A stretch of 64,000 nucleotides of DNA from Tetradesmus obliquus (GCA_030272155.1 CP126195.1:496001-560000), one strand, 5' to 3'; positions 10,785 to 21,952 are shown, numbered from the stretch's first letter. The notes: generated by a model not told the origin, from the sequence alone. Numbers and translations: made by a program.

Positions 10785-12097
10785 TTTGATTAGTGGCTCA
10801 GCAGAGGTGGCAGCTGGTAGGACTTCCAGCAGCTGCAGCAGCAGCTGGCGGTCTGGTGCTTTCAATCAATAAAAGGTGAGAGCTGCGCTGTCGTTGCTGA
10901 GGCCAGTGCATGATGCAGAGTAGCGGAAGGCATGCAGCTGCCGCCCCTCACCGCTACTCCACAGGATGAGGTGGCAGGGCAGGCCCAAGTACGGTCGCCG
11001 CCACTGCTGTCCTGACTACTACTCCATTCATGAGTGACACAAACAGCACCAGACAAGCGGCCTCACCTGCTGTTTCTCAGAATGAGGTGGCAAGGCAGGC
11101 CCAGGTATGTCGCCGCCACTGCTGTTCGCAGTTGGTAAAGTGCCATCTGCAATACTAGCAGTGACAGACATCGGCACCGCCCTACCTGCTGTTCCTCAAA
11201 ATGAGGTGGCATGGCAGGCCCAGGTATGTCGCCGCCACTGCTGTCGCGCGCGCGTGGTTGGACTGTATGCCTCCAATGGTGATCACGCAGTCGTGCTGCT
11301 GCGCCACTGCCTCAGCCATTAGGAACTCCAGCTTGCGCACCTGCAGGCACAACACCATGGGTGTGACCACACTTGAGTACTCAAATCATCAGCAATGAAA
11401 CGCGACCACGGGCACTTGCTCAGCCATCAGGAACTCCAGCTTGCGCACCTGCAGGCACACCACGCAGTAGTTTGCAACCACACCTCCTACTTCCTTCTTT
11501 CCCTTATCAATGAAAACTGACACGGAGCACTGGCCCAGTCAGCAGTAACTGCAGCTTGCGCGCCTACACAAAGGACAAAACGTAATGCATTGCTTCAGCA
11601 GGACTGCAACCTGACTCAGAAGGGCCGGACCCCAGGCACTTGTCCCAGAAACACATCAGCAGCAGCTGCTGTGTGGCAGTTCCAGACAAGCCCAACTAAT
11701 TGTTTTGCCAGACAGCTGCATGCCGCTCAGATTGAAAGCATATTGCAACACTGCTACTGTGTACAGCTGCCAAGCCAAACATGAGCTACAAGTCGGCAGC
11801 ATGTGCTGTGCACTGCCACAGCCAACTTGCCTTATTTCCAGGCAGCTGCATGCCGCTGGATCACTGCATTGCCGGGCAGTACTGCTGCCGAGCAAGCACC
11901 CTGGGGTGTTCTTACCACCTACACAACACCGTAGCAGGTGCTTTGATACAGCACCCTACTAACCTTGTTGCCAGACAGCTGCATGCCGCTGAGGTCGTCG
12001 CGCTTGACCCACACCTCCGTGCCAGGAGGCAGGTTGGGCAGCGGCCAGCGGTGGATGGGTGTGGGTAGCAGGCCCAGGCGGTAGCGGCTGCTGGGCT

Positions 12098-12146
<49 letters not shown>

Positions 12147-12278
12147 TGCAAACTGGCACTGGGGCAGGGCCTGACAGAGCGTAGCTGTGAGTGATGTGGG
12201 CTCCCAGGCGTAGCAGGCAGATAGGGAAGCACACTGTGGTAGGGGATGGTGACACTGCTGTGGCTCAAGTGGCAGCAA
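7655..12278 (-). CDS. D-cysteine desulfhydrase (PLP-dependent, plant type), 8 exons, about 407 aa
   Basis: Exons on the minus strand are 12278-11964, 11340-11186, 10743-10668, 10347-10144, 9346-9190, 8789-8707, 8171-8031 and 7747-7655; all phases match (1224 nt). The family converts D-cysteine to pyruvate, sulfide and ammonia and is related to ACC deaminase. Visible signatures, in order: PTPIHRW, VKRDDLSGMQLSGNK (with the PLP lysine), VRKLEFLMAEAV, ITIGGIQSNHARATA, DPGLVGNLLVERL, PYYIPVGGSSALGCWGY, ACGSSGTTAGLALG (phosphate-binding loop), AKGLGYAISTDEEL, ATGVLLDPVYSGK and VHTGGLLGMYDK. Exon 1 contains a poly-Leu run from a CTG tract. An alternative is that the tract is an intron end and the acceptor is the CAG before PSSRYRLG, with a further upstream exon giving an organelle signal; the exact start is therefore uncertain. 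The introns contain many copies of flanking exon ends, listed separately. Confidence 0.92.
8225..8302 (-). repeat. Echo of desulfhydrase exon 7 start
   Basis: On the minus strand this repeats the acceptor CTGCAG and the first 17 codons of exon 7 (EVALATGVLLDPVYSGK), then diverges after a GTGCTGC that could serve as a donor. It lies upstream (in gene sense) of the real exon at 8171-8031. Confidence 0.85.
8399..8566. repeat. 42-bp minisatellite, four nearly perfect copies
   Basis: The unit begins AGGATTTGTGATGTCAACAT and repeats at 8399, 8441, 8483 and 8525. The unit length is divisible by three, so several frames stay open, but the array lies in desulfhydrase intron 6 and shows no link to a protein. 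Confidence 0.95.
9055..9743 (-). repeat. Echoes of both ends of desulfhydrase exon 5
   Basis: The real exon 5 is 9190-9346. Copies of its 5' end (ACGSSGTTAGLALGAKL with its acceptor) lie at 9426-9480, 9546-9600 and 9690-9743; the first differs from the real one by about one base in 55. A copy of its 3' end, with donor, lies at about 9078-9125 on the other side. Thus one exon is bracketed by four partial copies of itself. Confidence 0.85.
9867..9961 (-). repeat. Echo of desulfhydrase exon 4 3' end
   Basis: About 95 bases match the last part of exon 4 and its donor (real copy about 10137-10236), including the segment coding for CWGYLNA and the GTGAGA donor. It has small internal differences that break the reading frame. 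Confidence 0.8.
10571..10609 (-). repeat. Echo of desulfhydrase exon 3 3' end
   Basis: This repeats the ATACACCAG|GTGGG donor region of exon 3 (real copy 10662-10700). It lies in intron 3 on the gene strand. Confidence 0.7.
10746..10783 (-). repeat. CTG run acting as pyrimidine tract of a 3' splice site
   Basis: In gene sense this is about 13 CTG units followed at once by CCAG and the start of desulfhydrase exon 3 (10743). No other pyrimidine tract is present, so the triplet run occupies the position normally held by one. Confidence 0.75.
10949..11570 (-). repeat. Echoes of both ends of desulfhydrase exon 2
   Basis: The real exon 2 is 11186-11340. Copies of its 3' end (ATYLGLPCHLIL with donor) lie at about 11065-11123 and 10949-11012. 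Copies of its 5' end (VRKLEFLMAE with acceptor) lie at about 11413-11461 and 11529-11570. Copies farther from the exon are more diverged. Confidence 0.85.
11695..11862 (-). repeat. Echoes of desulfhydrase exon 1 3' end
   Basis: Two copies of the segment coding for SGMQLSG plus donor region lie at about 11826-11860 and 11695-11733. The real one is 11961-11997. Confidence 0.75.
12099..12142 (-). repeat. CTG/CAG tract at desulfhydrase exon 1
   Basis: About 14 CAG units on the plus strand, reading as poly-Leu in gene sense if coding. In gene sense it is followed by CAG and the family-conserved part of the protein, so it may instead be a 3' splice site tract. Confidence 0.85.
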
Positions 12279-13628
12279 AATGGCGTCAACTGTGAAGGTG
12301 TGTCTGCTGATGTGTAGGTAGCAGGTCAGCAGCTGCAGAGCAGCATGAGCAGGGACACCAGTACAATGGGTACTGCTGCCTTTTCACTCCACGTACTGCA
12401 GCGATGCCATGTTGCCAGAGTGCATACCAAGATGTAAGCAGGTTTCATCTTATGCTTGCGTCAGCTGCTGCTACAGCCACAGCAATGGATGCTGCTGTGC
12501 CCTGTTGCCATTGCTACTGCTACTGCTACTGCTACTGCTACTGCTACTGCTGCTGCTGCTTTAGGAACGAGTTCCCCGTCAGCCCACTCACCACCAGCTT
12601 CAGTGCTGACGCCCATTCCGGTGCTTGGTATTTTTGTAGTTGCAAGAACGAGGTGTGGCTTGCTGTCACTGCTGCCATGCCTGCGTCTGTGCCGGAACGA
12701 GGTGTGCTTCTCTGCTGTGTGATCAGACAGGTAAGGTGCCAGTCGCTGCCGTGCGAAATACGCAGACAAACAGATATTACGCCTAAGAAGGCGGTTTACA
12801 CGTGCATACCTCTGCCTAACGGCATCAAGCATCACTTCTTTGCGATACGACCCGTTACAACTCCAGCAGGCAGCGATCGGAACTTCTGCACACCAAATGC
12901 CTGTAACGTGACGCAATAAATGCACCTTAACCAAACCGGCTATGATTGGCACAGCAGGGCACATGTGGGCCAAGCCTTGTGCAGACATCATCAGGTACAA
13001 GGTATGGCAGTGCTACTGCTGTGTAGTTCCTGATACCACGTGTGGCCAGCTCAACTTCAGCGTGTCACCAGCTCATGCTGGAGTTGCTGCTTTTAACCCT
13101 GCTGAGCGCAGAATATGCCACGGGCAGGTGCAGTGCTGCCATGGGCAGCCATGGCTGAGCATGCTGCAGCTGGGGACCAGCCAGCAAACTGCAGCAAGCG
13201 CTGTCAGCGCACGTTGAAGAGGTTGTTCAAAAGTGACACTATTATTTCAGATCTGTGATATCCACCAACAACCAAGCTGTGAAGAGTCAGTTTGCAAGAG
13301 TGAACCCCACTCCACACTAGCCGGAGTGTCAGAAGGAGCCGGCCTCCGTCCAGTTTCAGCAGGGGTTCTCTGAGATATTTCGTACACAGAGACAATAACG
13401 CCTTGATCGGAGTAAGTACTTCAAATTCAAGAGGGCTGTGTTGCAAACGCGCTCATGCCAGACATCTGCAGCAAACTAACCAGGTGACAGGGCACTTTCG
13501 AACGTACCGCAACTGCACATGCAGCGACTGATGTCAGCAACAACCACTTCGTGTGCTTGACAACTGCTTTACTCGCAACATCCAAGGTCTCGGGGCTCGT
13601 GCTTCAGCTGGTGTTCACCACAACAGCC
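12279..13628. other. Intergenic region between divergent genes
   Basis: This separates the desulfhydrase (minus) from the Q/A-rich gene (plus). It may hold a first desulfhydrase exon and must hold both promoters. A CTACTG hexamer array lies at about 12509-12560. No other gene was recognised. Confidence 0.4.
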
Positions 13629-14246
13629 ATGAGAGAAAGAACCCGCAGGCAGCAGACCGCAGAGGGAGGCGATGTAGTTGTCAATGAAGTAGGTTTGCTA
13701 GATGCGCCAGACGGCCCGGCAGTGCCTGCAGCTAAGCGCAGAAAGAGTGCAGCAGGACCCAGAGCATCAGCTGCTCCAGCTGCACTGCAGCAGGATGCAG
13801 CTGCACTGGAACAGGATGTAGCTGCACTGCAACAGGATGGAAGTCCAGCAGGCGTCACGGACGCAGTGAAGCAAATGATCATTCAGCGGACGGAGGCCAT
13901 CAGGCAGGCTACCAGCCAAGCTCTGGGTGCTGCAGGCACCTGTGCTAGCAACTTGGATTATTTGGGTCTGAACTGGCAGGGCTATGAGCAGCTGAAGCAG
14001 AAGGCCCACGAAGACCAGCGGCGGGAGCAGCAGCATGGGCTGACACTGCAAGGAGTGATGTCCACGCTGCGGCAGGTGGCAGCTGGCAGGCTCAGGCCAT
14101 CGCCAGAGCTAGTGCGGCATATTCAGCAGCAGGAGGTTGTGCTGCCAGACCCAGAGCTGTTGAGTGCAGAGGACTGCACCAGCAGCAGCGGTGGATCTGC
14201 AGCAGCAGGCTCGGGATCTGAGCAGGGCGATGGTCCAGCAAATGTC

Positions 14247-14308
<62 letters not shown>

Positions 14309-15710
14309 GGTTGAGCAGCCGTGTGTGACAGGCCAGCTGCAACCAATTCAGCAGCAAGAACAGCAAGAGAATGCTGCAGCACGTGTTATCATCCAGCAGA
14401 TAGCTGAGCAGCAGCAACAACAGATGCAGCTGCTGCAACGCCTTCATTGCGTGTTTACTCAGCAACAGCAGCAGCAGCAGCAGCAGCATATGTCATCTGT
14501 GTTGCAGCTGCAGCTGCATCCGCAGCTGGCTGCTCTGCAACAGGCACTGCAGCTGCAGCAACAGCAGCAGCAGCAGCTGGTGCAGCAGCTGCAGCGCATG
14601 TGCGGTGCTGGGCAGGTGCAGCACCAGCAGCAGCGCAGCTTCGCGGCCCAGCAGTCAGTGGGTGGCGTCGATTCCGCAGCAAACATGTGGCAGCCGCTGA
14701 CCAGCTCGCAGCCTGGCCTCAATGCAGCGGCCAAGCCTGCCGGCAGTGGCTGCATGGCCAATGCTGCTGGCAGTAGCGAAGCAGCACTGCAGGGGCCTGC
14801 AGGCAGTGTCTGTATGCTCAATGCTGCTGCAGCTGCTGCTGCTGCTGCTGCTGGCAGTAGCGAAGCAGCGCAGCTGGAGGCGGCTCTAGATGCATACGAA
14901 GACCGTTTGATGGCAAGGGTGCTCAGCGGCATGACGGCGGTGCTCTCAGCAGCTGGGCTGAGTTGTAGTGCAGCAGCTGCTGTGGCAGGGTCACGTGCCA
15001 CAGCAGCAGCTGGGGGCGGGGTGCCTGGAGCAGCCGCCGATGTAGCCGCAGCAGTGGCAGCGGCAGCGGCGGCAGCAGCAGTTGGCAACTTAGGCTCGGC
15101 AGCAGCTGCACCGAGCAGCTGTACAGCAACAGGTGCTGCTGCTGCTGCTGCTACCAGCAGTGGCGCGCAGCAGTTGGTCACTGCACAGCATGACAGCACA
15201 GGTTCTGGCAAGGTCAGTGCAGTGAAGATCGGCTTCCCTGACCTCAGCAAGCACAACAGCATTGAGGCGCTAGCGGAATGGTATTACGTACGCGCTCTGG
15301 GCAACACAGGCAAGACGCCACAGCAGCTGGAGGCAGCAGGGGCTGAGGACGGGTACAGCTGGCGGGGAGGGCAGCACCACCGGCCGCAGCGCTGGGCGGA
15401 GTATGTGCAGCTTGTGAAGGCGATTGCCGCAGCACAAGATAAGTTGACTGAGGCGGCTCGCAAGGCATCACAGCAGCAGCCGCAGCATGTCGCAGCGGTT
15501 GCCCCAGTAGCAGCAGCACGGGAGCTGGATGAGCAGCGGACGCTGCTGCGGCTGTCAGTGTGTGAGTTTCGGGAGTTCCTGAACCACACAGGGAAGGGGT
15601 ATAAGAAGGGCAGGGCGGCTGCTGCTGCGCTGCCAGCTGAGCAGTGGAACAAGCTGCCGCCAGAGCTGCAGGCAGAGCTGCAGGAGGCACAGCAGGCGGC
15701 AGCTGGCTAG
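13629..15710 (+). CDS. Intronless Q/A-rich protein of unknown function, 693 aa
   Basis: The frame is open upstream to 13551, but the first ATG is at 13629 (MRERTRRQQTAEGG). A basic AAKRRK patch near residue 37 could be a nuclear signal. The middle is dominated by poly-A and poly-Q from CAG runs, the longest at about 14252-14309. The last 170 residues are less repetitive: FPDLSKHNSIEALAEWYY, a GYSWRGGQHHRPQRWAEY block and a charged end. I do not recognise a catalytic domain. An intronless 2-kb gene among intron-rich neighbours could be a retrocopy or derived from a mobile element, but no terminal repeats were found. It could also be a nuclear regulator. Confidence 0.6.
14252..14309 (+). repeat. 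CAG tract coding poly-Ala
   Basis: About 19 CAG units, read in the GCA frame as poly-alanine within the Q/A-rich protein. The same triplet is read as Gln elsewhere in the same protein. Confidence 0.95.
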
Positions 15711-16646
15711 GCATATGCATGCTGATGCATGAGTTGCATGCATGTTACAGTGGCTCGCTGCAGTTGCAGGAGTTGCCAGTGCGTGTGTGCGCAATGTCTT
15801 TCGCTTGAAGGTCAGTGCATTTCTGTACAGCTACATGGATTGCTGCACATGCACCGCCTGTTCTACGGCCTGCTGTCGCTGGCAACTCGCACAGAAGCAA
15901 CAGCTGACGTTTGGATGATGCTGTTGCATCAGCAGTTTGCACCGCTATAACCACAGCAGTCTCTGCACAAGTACGCACAGCAATGCATATAGTGCGTGGT
16001 TGCCTGGCTGCAGCTCGACCTTTTGTGCGACACTTGGGATGTGCTGATAATCGTGTGCAGCACTACGGCGTGCAATGTGACATGGTAAATTAAGTGAAGT
16101 CCAGGGCTGGTTCACAGTTCGCTGAGCTGGTGACTCCAGTGGTTGCTGCCCAGCATGCTGTGCAGCAACCTCATCTGCTGCGAGCAGCGGTGCGAGGCTG
16201 ATGCCTGTTGCTGCTTACAGCAAAACTCTGCAAACTCCATGTTAACAGCGTCAGCTGCGTAGCATATGTGCCCACATCAACCACCACGGCATGACATTCT
16301 CCACAACCTGGAGCATCGGCGACAACTTGTCAGATCTGTGACAGATCTGTCTAGAATTGGAATTCCTGAGCCTTCAATGCACGGCATGCACTTACATGGA
16401 AAGCACTCAGAATCCAAAACCCACCTGGAGGATCACATGACCTAAACCACAGTACGAAATGCAGACAGAACAACAGATTTCATCATGTTTCGCACTAGTG
16501 ACAGGCTGTCACTGACAGCAATCTGTCTACTACGGATTGCCGGGGCCCTGTTCTTGCCGTCGTACTCATAGTATTAATTTCTATCTGTTTAAAGAGTATG
16601 GAAGCCTGTTGAAGGCCGCTCGACACTCTAACACGTGAAAATCGCC
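15711..16646. promoter_or_regulatory. Spacer upstream of the secreted protease
   Basis: The stretch just after 15710 is rich in GCATGC/TGCATGCA motifs that form small palindromes. Nothing else gene-like is seen. The last part must contain the protease promoter. Confidence 0.4.
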
Positions 16647-18683
16647 ATGGGGAAGCAACACTCGACGACGCTGCTAACGCTGCTCGTCGCTCTGCTTGCT
16701 GCGTCTACCATCGTTGCTGAAGGTGAGTGAAGGTGATCGCGACTATTGACTAAGCCTGAAAAGCAGCGAAAATCGGATGCCCGACGGGTAAAGTGTGCAG
16801 AGGCGGGTGGCTCTGTTGCATCAACCGTGTCTGCCTCTCCCCTCCTTGACGGGTAAAGTGTGCAGAGACGGGTGGCTCTGTTGCATCAACCGTGTCTGCC
16901 TCTCCCCTCCTTGACGGGTAAAGTGTGCAGAGGCGGGTGGCTCTGTTGCATCAACCGTGTCTGCCTCTCCCCTCCTTGACGGGTAAAGGCTTTCTTGACG
17001 GTTCTTGTGGGTCCTTGTTCGGTGTGGCAGACACATCTGTGCTGTTTCTCAGCAGATTGTGTTGAGATTCACAGGACCAAAGCAGCAGCAAAGCAGCAGG
17101 CTGCGCACTGCAAGCCCAGCCTGGGCTAGCAGCCTGCAGGTGGGCTGCCTGGCAGGTGGCAGCACCTAATAGCTACAGCTGCATGCAACTTGACGATGTC
17201 ATTGCTGCGGTATGGCGGTGTACTCACTTGGGTTTGTTGCTTTGCGTCTGCAGGAAAACCAGCCACACTCAACACAGCCAACACAGCGAACACAGCTAGA
17301 GCTGGCACCGGGCCACAGCTCATCAGAGCACAGCAGCTGCTGGCAGCTTACTATCACGGCACGCTGCCTCGCCCACAGCCGGCAGCAGCAGACACTGTGG
17401 TGACAGCAGCAGTAGGCGCACAGCAGTTTGATTGGGCCAAGCCTGAGTGGGGCCAGTACAGGCAGCGTGCTGTGGTGCATGCTGACCCAGCGAGAGGCGG
17501 CAACTTGACGATCTGGGCGTGGGACATTGTGACAGAGGTAGGCGTGTGTGGTTTTGGATGCAGCCAAGAGCCATCAGCGCTGTTAATCAGCTGTAGCCAG
17601 CCAACTCTGGTGCCAGTACCGCCAGCACTAGTGAAAGCCAAGTCAGATACGTACTGTTTGTGACGCTGCTTGTGACGTAAGCTGTGTCATGCTGCGCGCA
17701 GGAAGATTGTCCGCGGCAGCAGCGCGCGTATGAGGGAGATGTGTGCAAATAGATATGTGCGCATTGCAAGCACTCAAATTGGACTCATGTTGATGTCATT
17801 GGTGTGGGGCTGCAGGCCAGCAGCTCGGCCAGTCAGCGCTCAGCTCCTGAACATGCAATGAGGCTTCCTGCGGCATGATGTGTGCAAGCGCTGCTATGCA
17901 CGCCGCGTGGAGTGCCGCAGTGTGCTGCGTCACGCAGCACCGCACCGCAATGCGCGATGTGCTGCTGAGCTGTTGCTGCGCTGCTGCTGCGCTGCTCTGC
18001 TGTGTTCCGCTATCTGCGGTGCATGCTGCCCTGCCCTGCGCTGCCCCATTCTGCCCTGCAGGCGGCTGTGCAGCAGGCGCTGCTGGTGATCTCACGCGTG
18101 GTAGGCGAGCTCAACGCTGACGTCAGGCGGCGCCTGGTCACTTCCTCACCCCCGGCCAAGGTGGCCCTCTTCAAGCGGCCTGAGCAGGTCTGGCTGCCTG
18201 CAAGAGCGTTTGCTTTCAGCATGCACCTCGATCCCGCCAAATCCAAAGCCGTACGAGTTTGTGTTTCAACAGTTTCGATCGCTCAGGCAGAGCAGGAACT
18301 GAATGGTACAATCACCACCACCTTGAAGGGTAGACTGGTGGCTTGCTGTCCTAATGCCTGGGGCAGACTCTCATGATGCACTGTACTGACTCGGCTGTGC
18401 CTTGTGCCTGGGCTGAGCAGGTGTTCACGGACATTCCAGAGCACAGCCTATACAAGGGCACAGAGTTTGGTAACGTTGGAGACCCCGTGTATGCAGGCAA
18501 GTGGCAGCAAAGCGGATTGTGATAGAAGCTGGGCAGCATGGCCGTAGGCTGTGCCTATATTGCTGTATTCGCACGCGCCCTGTGTGCTGCTGCATGACAT
18601 GAATACAGCGGTAACATGCAGAGGCGCAGCATAGCATACTGCAGTGAGCTGCCCTGGCAGGCATGGCGTCACGCAAGGGCTCT

Positions 18684-18715
<32 letters not shown>

Positions 18716-19934
18716 TGCTGCTGCCGCTGCGCCTATCGCATACAAGCGTGCCGTCCTGGGTGTTGAAAATGTAAGGGCTGCGCAGCTTGTCGCTGGCATG
18801 CTTGGCCTCAGCTGGCCTGGGGGCCGTGGTACTGCAGCATCAGCCTGTATGCTGTGCCGCTTGTGCTGCTGCGTACCAGGCTGCATACATTGTCCTCGGT
18901 TTGTGCTGCTGCAGGCGTAGGCGGCACTAAGGAGATTCCTGTGTCATCGTGTGACATGCGAAACATTCTGGAGACGTCTGACGATCCATACAGGGATGAG
19001 TCGGTCCTGGTGAGCGAAGGCGGGGCAGCAGCCAGTGACGCCAGCAGCAGCATGGCTGGGGCCGCCTGTAGTGGCGCGGGCCACATGGCTGCATCAGATC
19101 TAGCAGTGTGCTGTGTGCTGTGTGCTCTGTGCTGTGTGCTGTGTGCTGTGTGTCATTTGCTGTGTGTTGTGTGCTGTGTGTCATTTGCTGTGTGTTGTGT
19201 GCTGTGTGTCATTTGCTGCGTGCTGTGTGCTGTGTGCTGTGTGCTGTGTGCTTTACAGGAGCTGTAGGGCCGGGTACACATGTCCATGCTTCCACATGTG
19301 GCCTTGAGCTGTGCTGTCGCCATTGTGCTGCGTTCTGCAGGTGCATGAGTTTGGGCACCATATCCACAACGTGGGATTGTCAGGCTGCGAAACGGATGCT
19401 GCTACGGCGGCTTACACGCATGCTGCAGCGTCTGGCACATACACACCAAATATCTACATGATCAGCACTAACGCTGAGTACATGGCCAACGCTGTGACAG
19501 CGTGGTTCCAGGTGAGGCGGGCGGCAGCAGCAGCAGAAGCACCGGCAGCGGCGGCGGCAGCGGCGGCGGCAGCGGCGGCGGCAGCGGCGGCGGCAGCGGC
19601 GGCGGCAGCGGGGGCAGCAGCAGTGTGATCGAAGCAGGGCAAGCAAAGCCGCAAACCAGCGAAAAGAAAGGCGGGCTGCAGCCAAATGCAGAGCACGCAG
19701 ATCAGCAGGTGATGAACAGGCTGCCCACAGCAGCGACCTCAATGCTCCTGGTTAACATGGACAGTCGTGCAGCAGCAGCAGCAGCAGCAGCGAGCAATGT
19801 GGCAAAAGGGCACACAGACGAGGCTGGCGGGTTACAACAGTAATTGAAAATTGCAAGCTACTTTAGCGCGTTGGGAGATGCCTTCTCCCAGCGGTGCTGG
19901 AAGTGCTGCACATGGGCAAGTCGTGTGCGTGCTG

Positions 19935-20003
<69 letters not shown>

Positions 20004-21952
20004 AGGGTATTGGCCGCGGTGACGTGAATGACGGCATCATTGACAGGCCGCGCCTTCTGGCAAGGGACCCCACGCTGTTCAGCCTGATGCAGTACATGTT
20101 CACGCCAAGCGTGGCGCGCATGAGGTACCGCAGCGTCTGCTCCAACTGTACCAAATGGAAGACTGTGGCGAAGCTGCCGTTGCTGGAGTCGACACCACCA
20201 GTGAGTCGCAGGTACAGCAATGCACGCAGCACTGTTTACAGGGAGCTTCCATGGTTCACACACATGCAAGGATTGTGCGGAAGCTGCAGCTGTAAACTGT
20301 TGTACAGAAATTGTTTCCTGCGCTGAAGAACCTGCTGGCACATGCACAGCAATGTGCTGAACGATGCGCTAATGATGCGCTTTGTTTGAGAACTGGCAGA
20401 TTACTGTGAGGGGTGGCCTCAGCTTGCGTTGCATCCTACAGTGCGTTTGAGCCTGCAACACCACTGAGCGCCATGCGGTCCGCATGTACCACATTGTGCA
20501 CCGCTTCCAAGCTGACCGGCTTTGAGAGCGGATAGTTACATGTGGGTCCTTGCACCATCTTCAAATGTATGCGCCACACCAGGTTGAATACTTGCTCTGA
20601 GACCAGAAAATGTTTGGTGGCAGTGGCAGTGTTGCGAAGTCTCAGCTTGTTCGTGCTTGCATATCCTATGCTTGAGTGAACCTGTGTTCCATGATCATGC
20701 CGGCAGTGCTGGCCAGCATAGCTGTACATAGCTGCCTTACCGTGCGTCTGTACGCTGCTCTGCTGTGATGGTGTAGGTGAATCTGACCAAGCTGCCGTTG
20801 GAAAAATGCATCGGCCCTGCAAATGACTGGCGGCCAGTACCCTCCAACGCGCCCGACTGCGCTGATCTCGACACAGACTGCAGGGACCTGGCCATATCAG
20901 GACAATGCGACATCTCTTCTGACATGCTGACCCGCTGCCAGCTGTCGTGTGGGGTGTGCCGCCTCGTCAGCAGCAGCTCTAGCTGCTTTGACCGCACCGC
21001 ATCATGCCTGGTGGCAGCCAATGTACAGGGCAAATGCAAGAGTGATGCAGCGGGAATGGGGCCGCAGGGCTTGGGCTGTGCCATGTCCTGCGGCCAGTGC
21101 AAAGCAGCACCACCATCACCCAGCCCCTCCAGCCCCAGGTGAGGATAGAGGCAGACTTTCATTACTTTACATCAGCGTTCGAAGTTCTCTGTCTATAGGA
21201 GTGTTCCCCATCAAACCATACCAGGAGCAATGCAGCAAGTGCTCCACAAAGCAGCTGAGCATGCGTGCAGTGTGCAATACCGTGTCACAATGTGCATTAC
21301 TGTGTCATATCTTCACGATGATGCCCTGCTGCTGTTGTGGCTCACACTGACCTTGCTCTGCTGTCCTGCCTTGCTCACTTTCCTGCCTGCCGCCAGCCTC
21401 TGCGGCGCATGCGCCAGCAGCCGCTGCACCTCCCGCCAAGGCTGCTGCCTCAACGCGCAGCGCAGCGCATGCAGCTGCAGCAGCAGCCGCGGCCTGGAGC
21501 CGGCCAGGCGAGGCAACAGCAGCGCACCTATCTTCTTCTGCAAGTGGGCGCTGCGCAGGCCTACCCGGCTCTGGATGGTGCCTGTTGGTAATATTGTGCA
21601 GATTCCTTTCACGCTTGCGGGTCCCTGGGACGCTGACACTGCAACTGCCGAAGCTGTGTGCCCTTCACAGGGCTTCAATGTTTTCATAGGCAGCAGAGGC
21701 AGGAACCCGCTTGGCACAGGGCTTGTGTACAGCCGCAGGACTGCATGCCCAGCCCTCAGCTTCAATCAGTTGGTGCCGCAAGAAGGTGTTGGCGAAGCTG
21801 AGCTTGGGGAGTACTGTACTAACGGGCAGAGCTGGCTGATGCTGAACGTAACGATGCCACCTGGAGCTGGTTTTGAAGAGTGCTGGTCTGTGGTGATGAG
21901 GCTCACAGACGGTACAGCTTACAACGCTGTGTTCCAGTTCTATGAATGGTGA
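16647..21952 (+). CDS. Secreted HEXXH zinc metalloprotease with two ShKT domains, 9 exons, 646 aa
   Basis: Exons are 16647-16722, 17254-17537, 18062-18187, 18421-18496, 18915-19009, 19341-19511, 20006-20200, 20777-21138 and 21397-21952; phases agree (1941 nt). Residues 1-25 are a signal peptide (TTLLTLLVALLAAST core). The zinc site is HEFGH at 221-225, and NAEYMANAVTAWF supplies a likely third ligand, E265. GDVNDGI and LLARDPTLFSLM follow, as in related peptidases. Two cysteine-rich ShKT domains lie at about 369-402 and 411-450, then a PPSPSPSSP linker of cell-wall-protein style and a C-terminal Cys-rich domain ending CWSVVMRLTDGTAYNAVFQF. It probably acts outside the cell on wall or matrix proteins. 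The exon 4 donor is GCAAGT, a GC-AG intron. A poly-A exon-like stretch at 18662-18772 could be a cassette but breaks phase with the chosen donor. The exact peptidase family is not asserted. Confidence 0.87.
16783..16987 (+). repeat. 65-bp minisatellite, three full copies plus a partial
   Basis: The unit starts GACGGGTAAAGTGTGCAG, with copies at 16783, 16848 and 16913 and a fragment at 16978. They are almost identical and lie in intron 1 of the protease gene, close to the signal-peptide exon. Confidence 0.95.
19105..19255 (+). repeat. GTGCTGT-rich simple repeat
   Basis: Imperfect GTGCTGT/TGTCATTTGCTG repeats fill most of protease intron 5. They run towards but stop before the acceptor at 19341. 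Confidence 0.9.
19549..19615 (+). repeat. GGCGGCGGCAGC 12-bp tandem repeat
   Basis: About five units in protease intron 6, just downstream of the donor at 19512. A GC-rich array this close to a donor could slow or structure the transcript, but nothing in the sequence shows that it does. Confidence 0.9.
19936..20002 (+). repeat. CTG run abutting the protease exon 7 acceptor
   Basis: About 22 CTG units run straight into CAG|GGTATTGGC, the start of exon 7. The tract takes the place of the pyrimidine tract. Confidence 0.9.

Noticed and set aside
18662-18772. Possible cassette exon (MASRKGS, poly-A, then PIAYKRAVLGVEN) in the protease gene
   Set aside because: Its acceptor is in phase but its GTAAGG donor leaves the wrong phase for the next exon; kept out of the model.
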